From: Rossellomorea aquimaris
GTDB taxonomy: Bacteria > Bacillota > Bacilli > Bacillales > Bacillaceae_B
Assembly (NCBI RefSeq): GCF_001877785.1
Contig: NZ_MINN01000096.1
Location: forward strand, 248,001 to 312,000
Length of the DNA stretch: 64,000 bases
Direction of reading: 5' to 3'
Shown: piece by piece, positions 1 to 8,470 of the stretch
Layout of the letters: every line of letters begins with the position of its first letter
Position numbering within the stretch: position 1 is the first letter of the stretch
Program-made: the position numbers and the translations under genes
The notes under the pieces: generated by a model
What the model was told of the DNA's origin: nothing
The model's input: only the letters and a program-made list of their open reading frames with translations
The model's database searches: none

Positions 1-28
1 TTCTTTTCAAAAGTACATAGATGTTCAT
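1..28 (-). CDS. etfB: Electron transfer flavoprotein beta subunit, N-terminal fragment
   Basis: Only the first nine codons are in the window; the gene continues beyond the left edge. Reading the minus strand from position 28 gives MNIYVLLKR, the expected start of EtfB. An AGGAGGG ribosome binding site lies at 37-43, eight bases ahead of the ATG. EtfB with EtfA carries electrons from acyl-CoA dehydrogenases to the quinone pool. In Bacillus etfB follows fadB in the lcfA-fadR-fadB-etfBA cluster, which is the context here. The identification rests on the start sequence plus synteny. Confidence 0.8.
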
Positions 29-100
29 TCCTAAGTCCCTCCTAATAATTGAAAACATTCTTTCCCTTAAAAAGATTTTGAAAATTTAACCCCTTTGAAT

Positions 101-137
101 GGGCAGTGCGCAAAATGATAACGTTTTCACACTGCCC
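101..137. promoter_or_regulatory. Hairpin enclosing a possible CcpA (cre) site between fadB and etfB
   Basis: The arms GGGCAGTG (101-108) and CACTGCCC (130-137) are a perfect 8-bp inverted repeat. Between them, 115-129 reads ATGATAACGTTTTCA, which fits the cre consensus WTGNAANCGNWNNCW at all but one position. CcpA control of fatty-acid degradation is known in Bacillus, so a cre site here is plausible. The hairpin has no T-run, so it is more likely a processing or regulatory element than a terminator. Confidence 0.45.
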
Positions 138-171
138 TTAACATGATTTTACTATATTAATAGAATGTTTA

Positions 172-942
172 CTAGCCTTTAAAATCAGGTTCTCTCTTTT
201 CAATAAATGCCGAAATGCCTTCTTTCGCATCATCAGACACAAAGACATCCCCAAAAAGATCGGATTCCCTCATGACCCCTTCATAGAAACGGTCATCTTT
301 TGTATAACTCAACAGCTCGATTGCGGCTTTCATGGCGCCTGGGCTCTTCTTGGCGATTTTATTCGCCATTTCTTCAGCCTTGGCGAATAGCTCTTCTTCT
401 TTGTATGCCTTATTGGCAAGCCCCCATTGGACTGCTTCCGTACCGCTGATCGGTTCGCTGGTCAATAGCATTTCTGCTGCCTTTGCCCTGCCGACAAGTT
501 TCGGAAGGCGCTGCGATCCCGCAAAACCAGGGACAAGCCCCAATTGAAGTTCTGGCAGGCCAAGCTTGGCATTTTCAGATACAAGCCGGATATGACAGCC
601 CATCGCCAGCTCCAGACCGCCTCCCAAAGCAGCGCCGTGAATGGCTGCGATGATCGGCTTCGAGAAGTTTTCCATCCGCTCGAATACATCCTGTCCCTTT
701 TTGGCAAGCTGAGAAAATTCTTCTCCTGTTTCAATTGTCGTGAACTCTTTGATATCTGCTCCGGCCGAGAAGAATCGGCCTTCACCTTTCAAAAGGATGA
801 CCCGGACTTCCGGATTCCCTTCAAGTTCATCAAGGATGGCATCGATCTCCCTTATCAGACCGCTGGCAAGTGCGTTAGCAGGCGGCCGCTGTATGGTGAC
901 ATGCGCTACCTTTCCTTCTAGTGTCCATGATAAATTTTCCAT
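172..942 (-). CDS. fadB: Enoyl-CoA hydratase (crotonase family), FadB-like
   Basis: This 256-residue soluble enzyme should hydrate trans-2-enoyl-CoA to 3-hydroxyacyl-CoA in beta-oxidation. It has the usual single-domain crotonase length. The oxyanion-hole segments SAGADIKEF (59-67) and HGAALGGGLEL (102-112) are present, as are both glutamates of true hydratases, Glu111 and Glu131 (the latter in PELQLGLVPG). It lies between fadR upstream and etfB downstream, as in the B. subtilis FadR regulon, so it is probably induced when long-chain acyl-CoA releases FadR. Substrate chain length cannot be read from the sequence. Confidence 0.9.
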   Translation of the reverse strand: MENLSWTLEGKVAHVTIQRPPANALASGLIREIDAILDELEGNPEVRVILLKGEGRFFSAGADIKEFTTIETGEEFSQLAKKGQDVFERMENFSKPIIAAIHGAALGGGLELAMGCHIRLVSENAKLGLPELQLGLVPGFAGSQRLPKLVGRAKAAEMLLTSEPISGTEAVQWGLANKAYKEEELFAKAEEMANKIAKKSPGAMKAAIELLSYTKDDRFYEGVMRESDLFGDVFVSDDAKEGISAFIEKREPDFKG

Positions 943-962
943 CTCTCATCCCCCTAAACTGT

Positions 963-1550
963 TTAGTTCCTGCCGCCACATCCATGAAGTAATAGTTTGT
1001 GTATAGCAGGGACTTGAGCCACTATATTATATTTTTGATCATTCATTACCCAGGTTGTGACCACTTCATCCAATGTCCCGAAGATCATCTGACGCGCGAT
1101 CCGCACTTCAAGATCCTCAGGGAGTTCACCGGCCTCGATCCCGCTTATCAGGATTTTATCCACCAATTGTAGATATCCTTTTAACACATCGTTGATCTTG
1201 AAACGGATATCTTTATTGGATTGACGGAGCTCGAGCTGTGTGACAATGGCTAAATGATGATCTTCTGATAGAAGCTTGCAGTGATTTTCCACCATCACAT
1301 ATAATTTCTCTGAAACCGTCTGTTTTCCTGCTATCACTTCTTCTGTTTTTTCAATAAAGATGGACATTTTCTCCCTGAATAGTGAAATCAGGATGTCTTC
1401 CTTGTTTTTAAAATAAAGATAAATGGTGCCGTCTGCGACGCCTGCCTGCTTGGCGATCTTTGAGACCTGTGCCTGGTGATAGCCGTTTTCAGCGATCACA
1501 ACGACTGCCGCATCGATGATTTGCTTATATTTGGGTTTATTTCGCTTCAT
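963..1550 (-). CDS. fadR: TetR-family fatty-acid degradation repressor FadR
   Basis: A 195-residue TetR-type repressor. The N-terminal helix-turn-helix (about residues 22-50, with KIAKQAGVADGTIYLYF) precedes a ligand-binding all-helical domain. Long-chain acyl-CoA is the known ligand of Bacillus FadR. I chose the ATG at 1550 because the protein then begins MKRNKPKYKQIID like its orthologues; the earlier in-frame ATG at 1592 lies inside the operator and would give an unlikely extension. A FadR box overlaps its promoter region, which implies autoregulation. The gene starts 20 bp before fadB and is probably co-transcribed with it. Confidence 0.92.
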   Translation of the reverse strand: MKRNKPKYKQIIDAAVVVIAENGYHQAQVSKIAKQAGVADGTIYLYFKNKEDILISLFREKMSIFIEKTEEVIAGKQTVSEKLYVMVENHCKLLSEDHHLAIVTQLELRQSNKDIRFKINDVLKGYLQLVDKILISGIEAGELPEDLEVRIARQMIFGTLDEVVTTWVMNDQKYNIVAQVPAIHKLLLHGCGGRN

Positions 1551-1577
1551 AATTAGTTGACCTGCCTTATCAAAATA

Positions 1578-1595
1578 TGAATGAATGGTCATTCA
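1578..1595. promoter_or_regulatory. FadR operator in front of fadR
   Basis: The sequence TGAATGAATGGTCATTCA matches the published Bacillus FadR box (TGAATGAMTANTCATTCA) at 17 of 18 positions. It lies just downstream of the fadR -10 element, so bound repressor would block initiation. Confidence 0.85.
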
Positions 1596-1602
1596 TATTT
1601 AA

Positions 1603-1631
1603 ATAATAAAATGTATGTGTCTGAATGTCAA
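1603..1631 (-). promoter_or_regulatory. Sigma-A promoter of fadR
   Basis: On the minus strand TTGACA (1631-1626) is followed after exactly 17 bases by TATTAT (1608-1603). It is a near-consensus promoter with the FadR box a few bases downstream. It gives fadR-fadB-etfBA a start independent of lcfA. Confidence 0.75.
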
Positions 1632-1654
1632 GGAAGATCCTTGTCCCATTCTGC

Positions 1655-1686
1655 AAAAAAAGAGAGCGAATCCCATGAAAGATTCA
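1655..1686 (-). terminator. Weak terminator after lcfA
   Basis: On the minus strand a short GAATC/GATTC stem precedes a run of seven T (plus-strand A-run 1655-1661). The stem is only 5 bp, so read-through into fadR is likely. Confidence 0.4.
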
Positions 1687-1697
1687 CAGTTTTGATT

Positions 1698-3392
1698 TTA
1701 GCTTAATTTCTTCTCTTCTTCTACCTTTTTACGTTCTTCGTCCACAAGGGCTCTCCTTAATATCTTTCCTACTGCGGTTTTAGGGAGTTCTTTCCTAAAT
1801 TCATAAATCTTCGGAACTTTATAGGCAGCGAGATACTTCCGGGCAAATTCGTCCAGTTCTTTCTCTGTAAGGGATTTCCCTTCCTTCAATACAACATATG
1901 CTTTGACCGTCTCACCGCGGTACGGATCCGGAACCCCTGCTGCAACCACTTCCTGTATAGCCGGGTGTTCGTAAAGAACTTCTTCTATTTCCCTTGGATA
2001 GATATTAAATCCGCCTGCTATGATCATATCTTTTTTCCTGTCGACCACATAGAAGTATCCTCTTTCGTCCATATAACCCAAATCACCGGTCAAAAGCCAT
2101 CCATCTTTCAATGTCTGTTCCGTTTCTTCAGGTCTGTTCCAATATCCTTTCATCACTTGAGGACCCTTGACTGCGATTTCACCTATTTCCTTCATGGGCA
2201 GAGGTTCGCCTGTCTCAAGTGAAAGGACGGCACTGTCTGTACTCGGCCACGGCAACCCGATGCTCCCTTTTATTCTTTCTTTGTCCCAAAGGAAGTTAGC
2301 ATGGGTGACCGGCGAAGATTCCGTAAGGCCATAACCCTCGACCAGCTTTCCTCCGGTGACTTCCTCGAATTCCTGCTGGACCTCAACAGGGAGCGGCGCA
2401 CTTCCGCTGAGACATGAATCGATGGATGACAGGTCATATTTCTTCAAGTCGGGGTGATTCAAAATGCCGATATAGATGGTGGGTGCACCCGGAAACAACG
2501 TAGGCTTCTGTTTCTGTATCGTTTTCAATGTCGTTTCGACATCAAATTTCGGAAGCAGGATCATTTTGTACCCCTGCATGATGGAGAGGATCATCACTGC
2601 CGTCATCCCGTACACGTGGAAGAAGGGGAGAATGCCCAGGATTTTTTCTTCTCCTTTTTTACATTTATACAGCCACGCATCACACATCGAGGCATTCGCC
2701 ACCAGATTTTTATGCGTCAGCATGACTCCTTTCGGAAATCCGGTTGTCCCCCCTGTATATTGGAGAAGGGCTATGTCATTCTCGAAATCAAATTCGCCCG
2801 GTATCGGTTCGGCTGCCGGTGAAGCCATGATATCTTTGAACAGATGATTCTGCTCGGAAGGTTCCACCTTGACGACGATACCGTACTGCTTCTTTTGGAT
2901 GAAAGGATAAATCATATTCTTTGGAAATGGGAGGTATTCTTTGATAGCGGTTACAATGATGTGCTGCAGATCTGTTGATCCCATGACTTTTGACACCCTC
3001 GGGTAAAGAATGTCCAGCGTAAGGATGACCTTTGCCCCCGAGTCTTTCATCTGATATTCAATTTCCCTTTCTGTATATAGCGGATTGGTTTGCACCACCA
3101 CCCCGCCTGCATAAAGGACACCGTAATAAGCAATGACAGACTGCGGTGTATTTGGAAGCATGATGGCGACACGGTCCCCTCTTTCAATCCCGAGCCCCCT
3201 CAAGTAATTGGAAAACTTCAATGCGGAGTCGTACACTTCATGATACGTCAATTCTTTCCCCATAAAATGGATGGCGGATTTGCTGCCATACAGTTCAGCC
3301 GCCTCGGTTAAAAAAGAGTGCAAAGGTTTCTCAGGCAGCGTCAATTCACCGGGAATCTCATCCGGATACTCTGCAAGCCAGGGTTTCGTCAT
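1698..3392 (-). CDS. lcfA: Long-chain fatty acid-CoA ligase
   Basis: A 564-residue ANL-superfamily enzyme that activates long-chain fatty acids with ATP and CoA, the entry step of beta-oxidation. The phosphate-binding motif YTGGTTGFPKG is near residue 212. The later motifs GYGLTESSP, TGDLGYMDERGY and the C-terminal lysine region KTAVGKILRR are all present. Start chosen at ATG 3392 (MTKPWLAEYPDEIP), seven bases after GGAGGG; the longer reading frame upstream runs into the promoter. It has its own promoter and a FadR box upstream, as in the B. subtilis regulon. Confidence 0.93.
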   Translation of the reverse strand: MTKPWLAEYPDEIPGELTLPEKPLHSFLTEAAELYGSKSAIHFMGKELTYHEVYDSALKFSNYLRGLGIERGDRVAIMLPNTPQSVIAYYGVLYAGGVVVQTNPLYTEREIEYQMKDSGAKVILTLDILYPRVSKVMGSTDLQHIIVTAIKEYLPFPKNMIYPFIQKKQYGIVVKVEPSEQNHLFKDIMASPAAEPIPGEFDFENDIALLQYTGGTTGFPKGVMLTHKNLVANASMCDAWLYKCKKGEEKILGILPFFHVYGMTAVMILSIMQGYKMILLPKFDVETTLKTIQKQKPTLFPGAPTIYIGILNHPDLKKYDLSSIDSCLSGSAPLPVEVQQEFEEVTGGKLVEGYGLTESSPVTHANFLWDKERIKGSIGLPWPSTDSAVLSLETGEPLPMKEIGEIAVKGPQVMKGYWNRPEETEQTLKDGWLLTGDLGYMDERGYFYVVDRKKDMIIAGGFNIYPREIEEVLYEHPAIQEVVAAGVPDPYRGETVKAYVVLKEGKSLTEKELDEFARKYLAAYKVPKIYEFRKELPKTAVGKILRRALVDEERKKVEEEKKLS

Positions 3393-3438
3393 TGTAATCC
3401 CTCCTTCATAATATTTCGAAAATTTAGTTCTTTTCACT

Positions 3439-3467
3439 ATTATAATATAAGGGGACACCACTTACAA
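3439..3467 (-). promoter_or_regulatory. Promoter of lcfA
   Basis: Minus strand: TTGTAA (3467-3462), 17-base spacer, TATAAT (3444-3439). The FadR box ends two bases upstream of the -35, a typical repressor position. Confidence 0.75.
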
Positions 3468-3469
3468 TT

Positions 3470-3487
3470 TGAATTACCATTCATTCG
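3470..3487. promoter_or_regulatory. FadR operator in front of lcfA
   Basis: On the minus strand CGAATGAATGGTAATTCA, identical at 16 of 18 positions to the box before fadR. It is placed directly upstream of the lcfA -35. Confidence 0.75.
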
Positions 3488-3687
3488 TGACTTAATTCCC
3501 ACTCTTATTTCAGAAGTATATGAATTGGTTTCATTAATTTGTCTCTTTCTTTAAAGGATATGATGCCATGCTTTTCCCACATGCCGGACACGTTCTCCAT
3601 TCTGCTTCCCCTGCCGTATTACCCATAAAGTGAAACACCCCTGTACCAAATGACCGAATATTAAGAAATCAGCTTTCTTTATCTAAA

Positions 3688-3729
3688 AATCATGTTACAC
3701 TTTTGGTGAAACGTTTCGATAACATGATT
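3688..3729. promoter_or_regulatory. Overlapping palindromes upstream of the secreted glycosidase
   Basis: A perfect 10-bp inverted repeat, AATCATGTTA (3688-3697) and TAACATGATT (3720-3729), flanks a second palindrome, GAAACGTTTC (3708-3717). The inner one has the central CG and A/T-rich arms typical of LacI-family operators. It lies about 30 bp before the start codon. The rest of 3488-3687 shows nothing I can name. Confidence 0.45.
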
Positions 3730-3745
3730 GGAAGGGGTATTGCAT

Positions 3746-5095
3746 ATGAAAAAGAATATCAGTCTGTTCACGATTTTTAGTCTGATCATCAGTCTCCTGT
3801 ACATCCCTGCTGCTTCGGCACAGGGAAAAGACGGCAGGGACATCGCTTTCCGCGCAGAATTGAAAGCGATTGCAAAGAAGACGTATACGTATTATGAGGA
3901 TCATACCGATCCGGCTACCGGCCTTACATTTGATGAAACGCGTTACACCGAGGAAGGGAAGAAAAATGCGGAGCATACTTCCCCTACCAATATCGGGATG
4001 TATATGATGAGCACTGTTTCTGCACAGGAGATGGGGTTCATTTCAAAAGAAGAAGCGGTCGACCGTATACAAGTTACCTTGAATACGCTGGAATCGATGA
4101 AAAAATGGAACGGGCTGTTTTATAACTGGTACTACACCAAGGACGGTTCCCTGAAAAAAGACTGGGGCCAATTCATCTCCCAGGTGGATAATGGCTGGCT
4201 TTCTGCAGGATTGATCGTCGCCGGACAAGCTTATGATGAACTGAACGGCCAGACAAGCAAAATGGTGGCGAACATGGACTATTCCACCCTGTATGACCCT
4301 GAAGTCGGTCAATTCCGCGGCGGATACGATGTTGCACAGGAAAAACTGACAGACCATCACTACGGGCTTCTCTATACCGAACCACGGGTTGCGAGTTATA
4401 TTTCGATCGGGAAGGGAGATGTTCCAAAAGAGCACTGGTGGAAAATGGAGCGTACCATCCCGGCGGAGTGGGATTGGCAGTCTCAAATTCCGGAAGGTGA
4501 ATATGCTGAATATGACGGTGTGTCCGTCTTTGAAGGCCACTATGAATACAGTGGCGTGAAATTCGTCCCAAGCTGGGGAGGCAGTATGTTCGAAGGCCTG
4601 ATGCCGGGAATCGTTTTGAAGGAAAAAGAGCTTGGCAAACAGGCACTTGGACTGAATAACCAGCGTCACGTCGAACTGCAAATTCAATATGCCAAGGATA
4701 AAGGATACAAAGCATGGGGCTTCTCACCGGCAGCAACCCCTGACGGCTACAGTGAATTTGCCGCTACACCGCTCGGGACATCTGGCTACGCAGACAAATC
4801 GACCGTCACCCCTCACGCATCCTTCCTTGCCCTTGATTACGCACCTGATGAAGTGCGTAAAAACATTAAAGTGCTAAAAGGTATGGATATGTACGGAAAG
4901 TACGGATTCTATGATTCAGTCAATGTTGAAACAGGTGAAATGGCAAAAGCGTACCTTGCGCTTGATCAGGGAATGATCATGGTTTCGATCGCAAATTACC
5001 TTAAAGACGGAGTGATCCGTGATTACTTCCACCAGGACCCGATCGGGAAAAAGCCTGAGGAACTGCTAGAGAAGGAAGTTTTTTCGATTCAATAA
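3746..5095 (+). CDS. Secreted glucoamylase-like protein (PF10091/GH144-type)
   Basis: A 449-residue protein with a clear signal peptide (MKKN, a hydrophobic stretch, then AASAQG), so it is probably secreted. The body resembles the putative glucoamylase / endo-beta-1,2-glucanase family: TSPTNIGMYMMSTVSAQEMG, WNGLFYNWYYT, SQVDNGWLSAGL, and WGGSMFEGLMP with WGFSPAATPDGYSE further on. Start at ATG 3746, eight bases after GGAAGGGG; an earlier TTG at 3728 overlaps that site. It is monocistronic, with a strong terminator behind and a likely operator in front. The substrate (beta-1,2-glucan, alpha-glucan or another) is not settled by sequence. Confidence 0.72.
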   Translation: MKKNISLFTIFSLIISLLYIPAASAQGKDGRDIAFRAELKAIAKKTYTYYEDHTDPATGLTFDETRYTEEGKKNAEHTSPTNIGMYMMSTVSAQEMGFISKEEAVDRIQVTLNTLESMKKWNGLFYNWYYTKDGSLKKDWGQFISQVDNGWLSAGLIVAGQAYDELNGQTSKMVANMDYSTLYDPEVGQFRGGYDVAQEKLTDHHYGLLYTEPRVASYISIGKGDVPKEHWWKMERTIPAEWDWQSQIPEGEYAEYDGVSVFEGHYEYSGVKFVPSWGGSMFEGLMPGIVLKEKELGKQALGLNNQRHVELQIQYAKDKGYKAWGFSPAATPDGYSEFAATPLGTSGYADKSTVTPHASFLALDYAPDEVRKNIKVLKGMDMYGKYGFYDSVNVETGEMAKAYLALDQGMIMVSIANYLKDGVIRDYFHQDPIGKKPEELLEKEVFSIQ

Positions 5096-5136
5096 ATCGT
5101 TTAGGTGCTGGAACAAAAGGAGTTTAACCTAAGTAT

Positions 5137-5185
5137 ACCCGAACTAATTTGCAGTCAGTATGGCAAATCAGTTCGGGTTTTTATA
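5137..5185 (+). terminator. Terminator of the secreted glycosidase gene
   Basis: ACCCGAACT and AGTTCGGGT form a stem, extended by ATTTGC/GCAAAT, followed by a T-rich tract. Confidence 0.85.
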
Positions 5186-5220
5186 TTTTGTACCTTGGTT
5201 CTATTAGTTTTAGATAGTTC

Positions 5221-5356
5221 CAGCGGTTGATTGGAGTGCATGACGAAGACTCCGGCGGGAAAAGCGAGTTAGGTGAGACCCCACAGGAGCGAATGCGACG
5301 AGGAGGCTCACCAACCGCCCGCGGAAAGCGAAGTCTTGCACGGAAATCATTAGCGG
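5221..5356 (-). repeat. MITE-like intergenic repeat, copy A
   Basis: About 136 bp without a gene. It has imperfect terminal inverted repeats (GTTGATT, then TGCA...) and internal GC-rich inverted segments. It is the same element as 31965-32101 in the opposite orientation, and shares ends with 37412-37642 and 41885-42141. Any reading frame across it is a by-product. Similar short structured repeats are common in Bacillaceae, but I cannot give this one a family name. Confidence 0.8.
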
Positions 5357-5413
5357 TAATAAGAGCATCCATTGAAATGTTTGTCTCTAGGAAGGATCAT
5401 TTTATTTCTGCCT

Positions 5414-5450
5414 TTATAAAAATAGGCTGCCTCATTGATTGAGACAGCCT
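5414..5450 (-). terminator. Terminator of the mutS2-yshE-small ORF unit
   Basis: Minus strand: AGGCTGTCTC and GAGGCAGCCT pair (one G-T) across a six-base loop, followed by a T-rich tail. Confidence 0.8.
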
Positions 5451-5454
5451 TCCC

Positions 5455-5538
5455 TTAGGTGAAAAATACCATATAAATAATTCCGACCAGAATAAATCCT
5501 GCACATAAAACGAGTAAAACTTTCGCTAATGTTTCCAT
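5455..5538 (-). CDS. 27-residue single-span membrane peptide
   Basis: A very short gene coding for 27 residues. It begins METLAKVLL and is almost wholly one hydrophobic helix ending ...IIYMVFFT. An AAGGAGAGG ribosome binding site sits five bases before its ATG. The start is only 11 bp after the yshE stop, and a terminator follows within five bases of its own stop, so it looks like a real last cistron. I do not recognise it. It may be a small partner of the DUF350 membrane protein encoded just before it; that is inference from position. Confidence 0.6.
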   Translation of the reverse strand: METLAKVLLVLCAGFILVGIIYMVFFT

Positions 5539-5549
5539 AGTTCCTCTCC

Positions 5550-5957
5550 TTACGAAATCCCTGCCCCTATGACATAAGACAAACCGACCGAAATGACAAG
5601 TGAAATGAAGCCGACCGCACGATTATCCTTTTCAATTTCTTCATCAATTTTAAACTTCGGCGTTAAAAATTCATAAATGAAATAACCGATCAGCAGGAGG
5701 AAAAAACCGAAGAATCCCCACCCGATCGTTGTGAGGACCGAATCGTTCTGCTGAATGGAATACCGGAAAATATTCGCTATCCCCAATATCTTTCCGCCGG
5801 TTGCCATGGCAACGGCCAAGTTGCCTTTTTTGATTTCTTCCCAGTTTTTATATTTGGTGACCAGTTCAAATATAGTCAGGAAAAGGATGAGGCATAGTAT
5901 GACGACACTGTAGTTCCCGGCCGTTTGAATATATTCATTCTCCCAAAAATTCTCCAT
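5550..5957 (-). CDS. yshE: DUF350-family membrane protein YshE
   Basis: A 135-residue integral membrane protein with about four predicted helices (near 16-35, 55-72, 78-97 and 115-133). The charged loop RYSIQQND and the stretch IEKDNRAVGFI fit the DUF350 family. Its function is unknown. It follows mutS2 by 17 bp, as in B. subtilis, and is followed by the 27-residue membrane peptide. An AGGGAG site precedes the ATG at 5957. Confidence 0.85.
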   Translation of the reverse strand: MENFWENEYIQTAGNYSVVILCLILFLTIFELVTKYKNWEEIKKGNLAVAMATGGKILGIANIFRYSIQQNDSVLTTIGWGFFGFFLLLIGYFIYEFLTPKFKIDEEIEKDNRAVGFISLVISVGLSYVIGAGIS

Positions 5958-5974
5958 TGTTCCGCTCCCTATGC

Positions 5975-8335
5975 TTATTTAAACTTCACGACCGTGACAC
6001 CCGTTCCGCCTTCACCGGCATCACCGAAGCGAATACTTTTTACAGAACGGTGATTTTTCAGATATTCCTGTACACCCTGTCTCAGGGCCCCGGTGCCTTT
6101 CCCATGAATGATGGACACTTGAGGATATCCCGCAAGAAGGGCGTCATCAATATATTTCTCCACCCTGGAGAGGGCGTTATCAAACCGCTCCCCCCTGAGA
6201 TCCAGCTCTACGCTGACATGAAAATCTTTTCCTTTCACCACGGCAAGAGGTTTGGTTTCAACCTTCTGCTGCGTCTGGATGAATTCGAGGTCCGATTCCT
6301 TCACCTTCATCTTCATGATGCCCATTTGTACCTGCCATTCTTTGGCTGACACTCTTTCTACCAGGTGGCCTTTCTGGTCGAAGCTTATCACTTTGACTTC
6401 GTCCCCGGGCTGGAAATCACGTTTGGTACTTTGGGTCTTCTTCTTTTGCAGGGAAGACTTCGGAAGCTGAGGTGCTGCTCCTTCAAGCTGCTTCCTTGCT
6501 TCGATCAGCTCATGTTCCTTGATCTGAGCCGATTTTTCCTGCTGCATCTTCCGCAGATCCTTGATGACGCGTTCTGCTTCCTCCTTGGCTTTTTCCACCA
6601 CAGTCTCGGCTTTTTGCTGTGCTTTTTCAAACATTTGGTCTTTCTTTTCGTAATACTCCATCATTTGCTTTTGCATGTCTTTATGCATTTTCTCTGCCTG
6701 CTTTAATAATTCATGCGCTTCTTCCAGTTCTTTTTCACCCTGGCGTCTGCTTTCTTCCAATGAGGCGATCATGTTTTCGACTTCTTTACTGTCAGTGCCG
6801 ATGTGAGACTTCGCACGCTGGATGACAGTTTCAGACAGGCCAAGGCGTTTGGAGATTTCGAATGCGTTACTTCTCCCCGGTACACCTAGCAGCAGCTTAT
6901 AGGTCGGACTCAGTGTTTCAACGTCAAATTCAACGCTTGCATTGACGACGCCTTCACGGTTATAGCCGTACGCCTTTAATTCAGGATAGTGGGTTGTCGC
7001 CACCACCCTTGCGCCTTTGCCGTGTACCTCATCCAGGATGGAAATGGCGAGTGCCGCACCTTCCTGAGGGTCGGTACCTGCCCCGAGTTCATCAAATAGC
7101 ACAAGGCTTTCGTGATCCACTTTATTTAAGATATCAACGATGTTGACCATATGGGAAGAGAACGTACTCAAACTTTGTTCGATCGACTGCTCGTCCCCGA
7201 TATCAGCATAAATCGAATGGAAGATCCCTACTTCCGAGCCGTCGAGAGCGGGGATAGGCAGTCCTGCCTGGGCCATGATGTTTGTAAGGCCGAGCGTTTT
7301 GAGCGTGACGGTCTTCCCTCCCGTATTAGGACCGGTGATGACAATCGATGAGAAATCAGTGCCCAATTCAATATCATTGGCCACTGCTTCGTCCATCGGG
7401 AGCAGCGGGTGACGTGCTTTATTCAGTTTGATGCGCCGTTCATCGTTGATGATCGGTTTGGACCCTTTGATGGAATGGCCGAATTTTGCTTTTGTAAACA
7501 TGAAATCGATGTCTGATAACACATTTGCGATGATGAGCAATTCTTCTGCGGCTTCCTGTATTCTTCCGGATAGGGCTAGAAGGATCTTTTCAATTTCATT
7601 CTGCTCTTTCAAGCGCAATTCGCGAAGCTGGTTATTTAATTGTACGATTGCTTCCGGTTCAATGAACAGGGTCTGCCCGGAAGAGGATTGATCGTGGATG
7701 ATCCCACCGTAATGTCCTCTATACTCCTGCTTTACAGGGATGACATAGCGGTCATTACGGATGGTGATGATCGCATCGGACAGCATCTTTGATGCATTTG
7801 AAGACCGGATCATGCGCTCGAGCTTTTCCCTTATCCGCCCTTCGTTGGCGCGAAGCTGTGTACGGATGGAACGCAGTGTATCGCTCGCGGAATCCAGAAT
7901 CTCCCCGTTATCATCCACTACATTCCTGATTTCCTGCTCCAGATGCGGGAGCGGTATGATTGAACCCAGTTTTGTCTCAAGGAGGGGGATGGACACTTCA
8001 TCGTCGACCAATTCATCAACAAATGTCTTCAGCTTCCTGCTTGCACGGATGGTACTCCCGATCTGTACAAGTTCCCCGGGGGACAGCATGCCTCCGATTC
8101 CTGCCCGTTTCACGTGGGGACGAATATCAAAGATGCCCCCTAACGGCGCATGTCCCTTCAAACGAAGGATCTTCATCGCTTCATCCGTTTCTTCATGCAT
8201 GGCGGTAATCTCTTCGAAGTCTGTCGAAGGAGCCAGGGTTGTGACCCTTGCATGCCCGAGTGCCGAAGCGGCAAACCCTTTCAATAATTCCTTTATTTTA
8301 TCAAATTCCAGTGTTTTCAGTACTTTAGAATTCAC
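5975..8335 (-). CDS. mutS2: Endonuclease MutS2
   Basis: A 786-residue MutS-family ATPase with the expected Bacillus length. The central ABC-type ATPase carries GPNTGGKT (Walker A, about 330-340) and the [13 protein letters not shown] signature. A coiled, Glu/Lys-rich clamp follows. The C-terminal Smr domain has LDLRGERF and HGKGTG. MutS2 acts on branched DNA and on stalled ribosomes rather than in mismatch repair. I chose GTG 8335 ([11 protein letters not shown]), nine bases after AGGTGG, because the longer ORF adds eleven residues not seen in relatives. It heads a unit with yshE. Confidence 0.92.
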   Translation of the reverse strand: MNSKVLKTLEFDKIKELLKGFAASALGHARVTTLAPSTDFEEITAMHEETDEAMKILRLKGHAPLGGIFDIRPHVKRAGIGGMLSPGELVQIGSTIRASRKLKTFVDELVDDEVSIPLLETKLGSIIPLPHLEQEIRNVVDDNGEILDSASDTLRSIRTQLRANEGRIREKLERMIRSSNASKMLSDAIITIRNDRYVIPVKQEYRGHYGGIIHDQSSSGQTLFIEPEAIVQLNNQLRELRLKEQNEIEKILLALSGRIQEAAEELLIIANVLSDIDFMFTKAKFGHSIKGSKPIINDERRIKLNKARHPLLPMDEAVANDIELGTDFSSIVITGPNTGGKTVTLKTLGLTNIMAQAGLPIPALDGSEVGIFHSIYADIGDEQSIEQSLSTFSSHMVNIVDILNKVDHESLVLFDELGAGTDPQEGAALAISILDEVHGKGARVVATTHYPELKAYGYNREGVVNASVEFDVETLSPTYKLLLGVPGRSNAFEISKRLGLSETVIQRAKSHIGTDSKEVENMIASLEESRRQGEKELEEAHELLKQAEKMHKDMQKQMMEYYEKKDQMFEKAQQKAETVVEKAKEEAERVIKDLRKMQQEKSAQIKEHELIEARKQLEGAAPQLPKSSLQKKKTQSTKRDFQPGDEVKVISFDQKGHLVERVSAKEWQVQMGIMKMKVKESDLEFIQTQQKVETKPLAVVKGKDFHVSVELDLRGERFDNALSRVEKYIDDALLAGYPQVSIIHGKGTGALRQGVQEYLKNHRSVKSIRFGDAGEGGTGVTVVKFK

Positions 8336-8357
8336 AAGTTTCTTCCACCTTTTATAA

Positions 8358-8436
8358 GAAAAGCGCAAGCGCCCTGTTCAGCACCGACAAGCGGGCGGAC
8401 CTCAACGTCTCGGGGAGCTGGGCGCTGGAGCTGGCC
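8358..8436. repeat. Short GC-rich intergenic repeat
   Basis: About 80 bp upstream of mutS2 with inverted arms AGCGCCC (8370-8376) and GGGCGCT (8422-8428). It is much more GC-rich than its surroundings. It resembles short repeats I associate with Bacillaceae spacers; I see no second copy in this window. Confidence 0.5.
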
Positions 8437-8470
8437 ATTTCTCAAGTTTAAGTTTTTTTCCTTTAAAAAA

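Noticed and set aside
3707-3720. cre (CcpA) site before the secreted glycosidase
   Set aside because: TG and the central CG are one base too close for the cre consensus; the palindrome fits other LacI-family operators better.
4043-4687. 214- and 187-residue minus-strand frames inside the glycosidase gene
   Set aside because: Both are antisense to a gene with clear signal peptide and family motifs; composition is that of a shadow frame.
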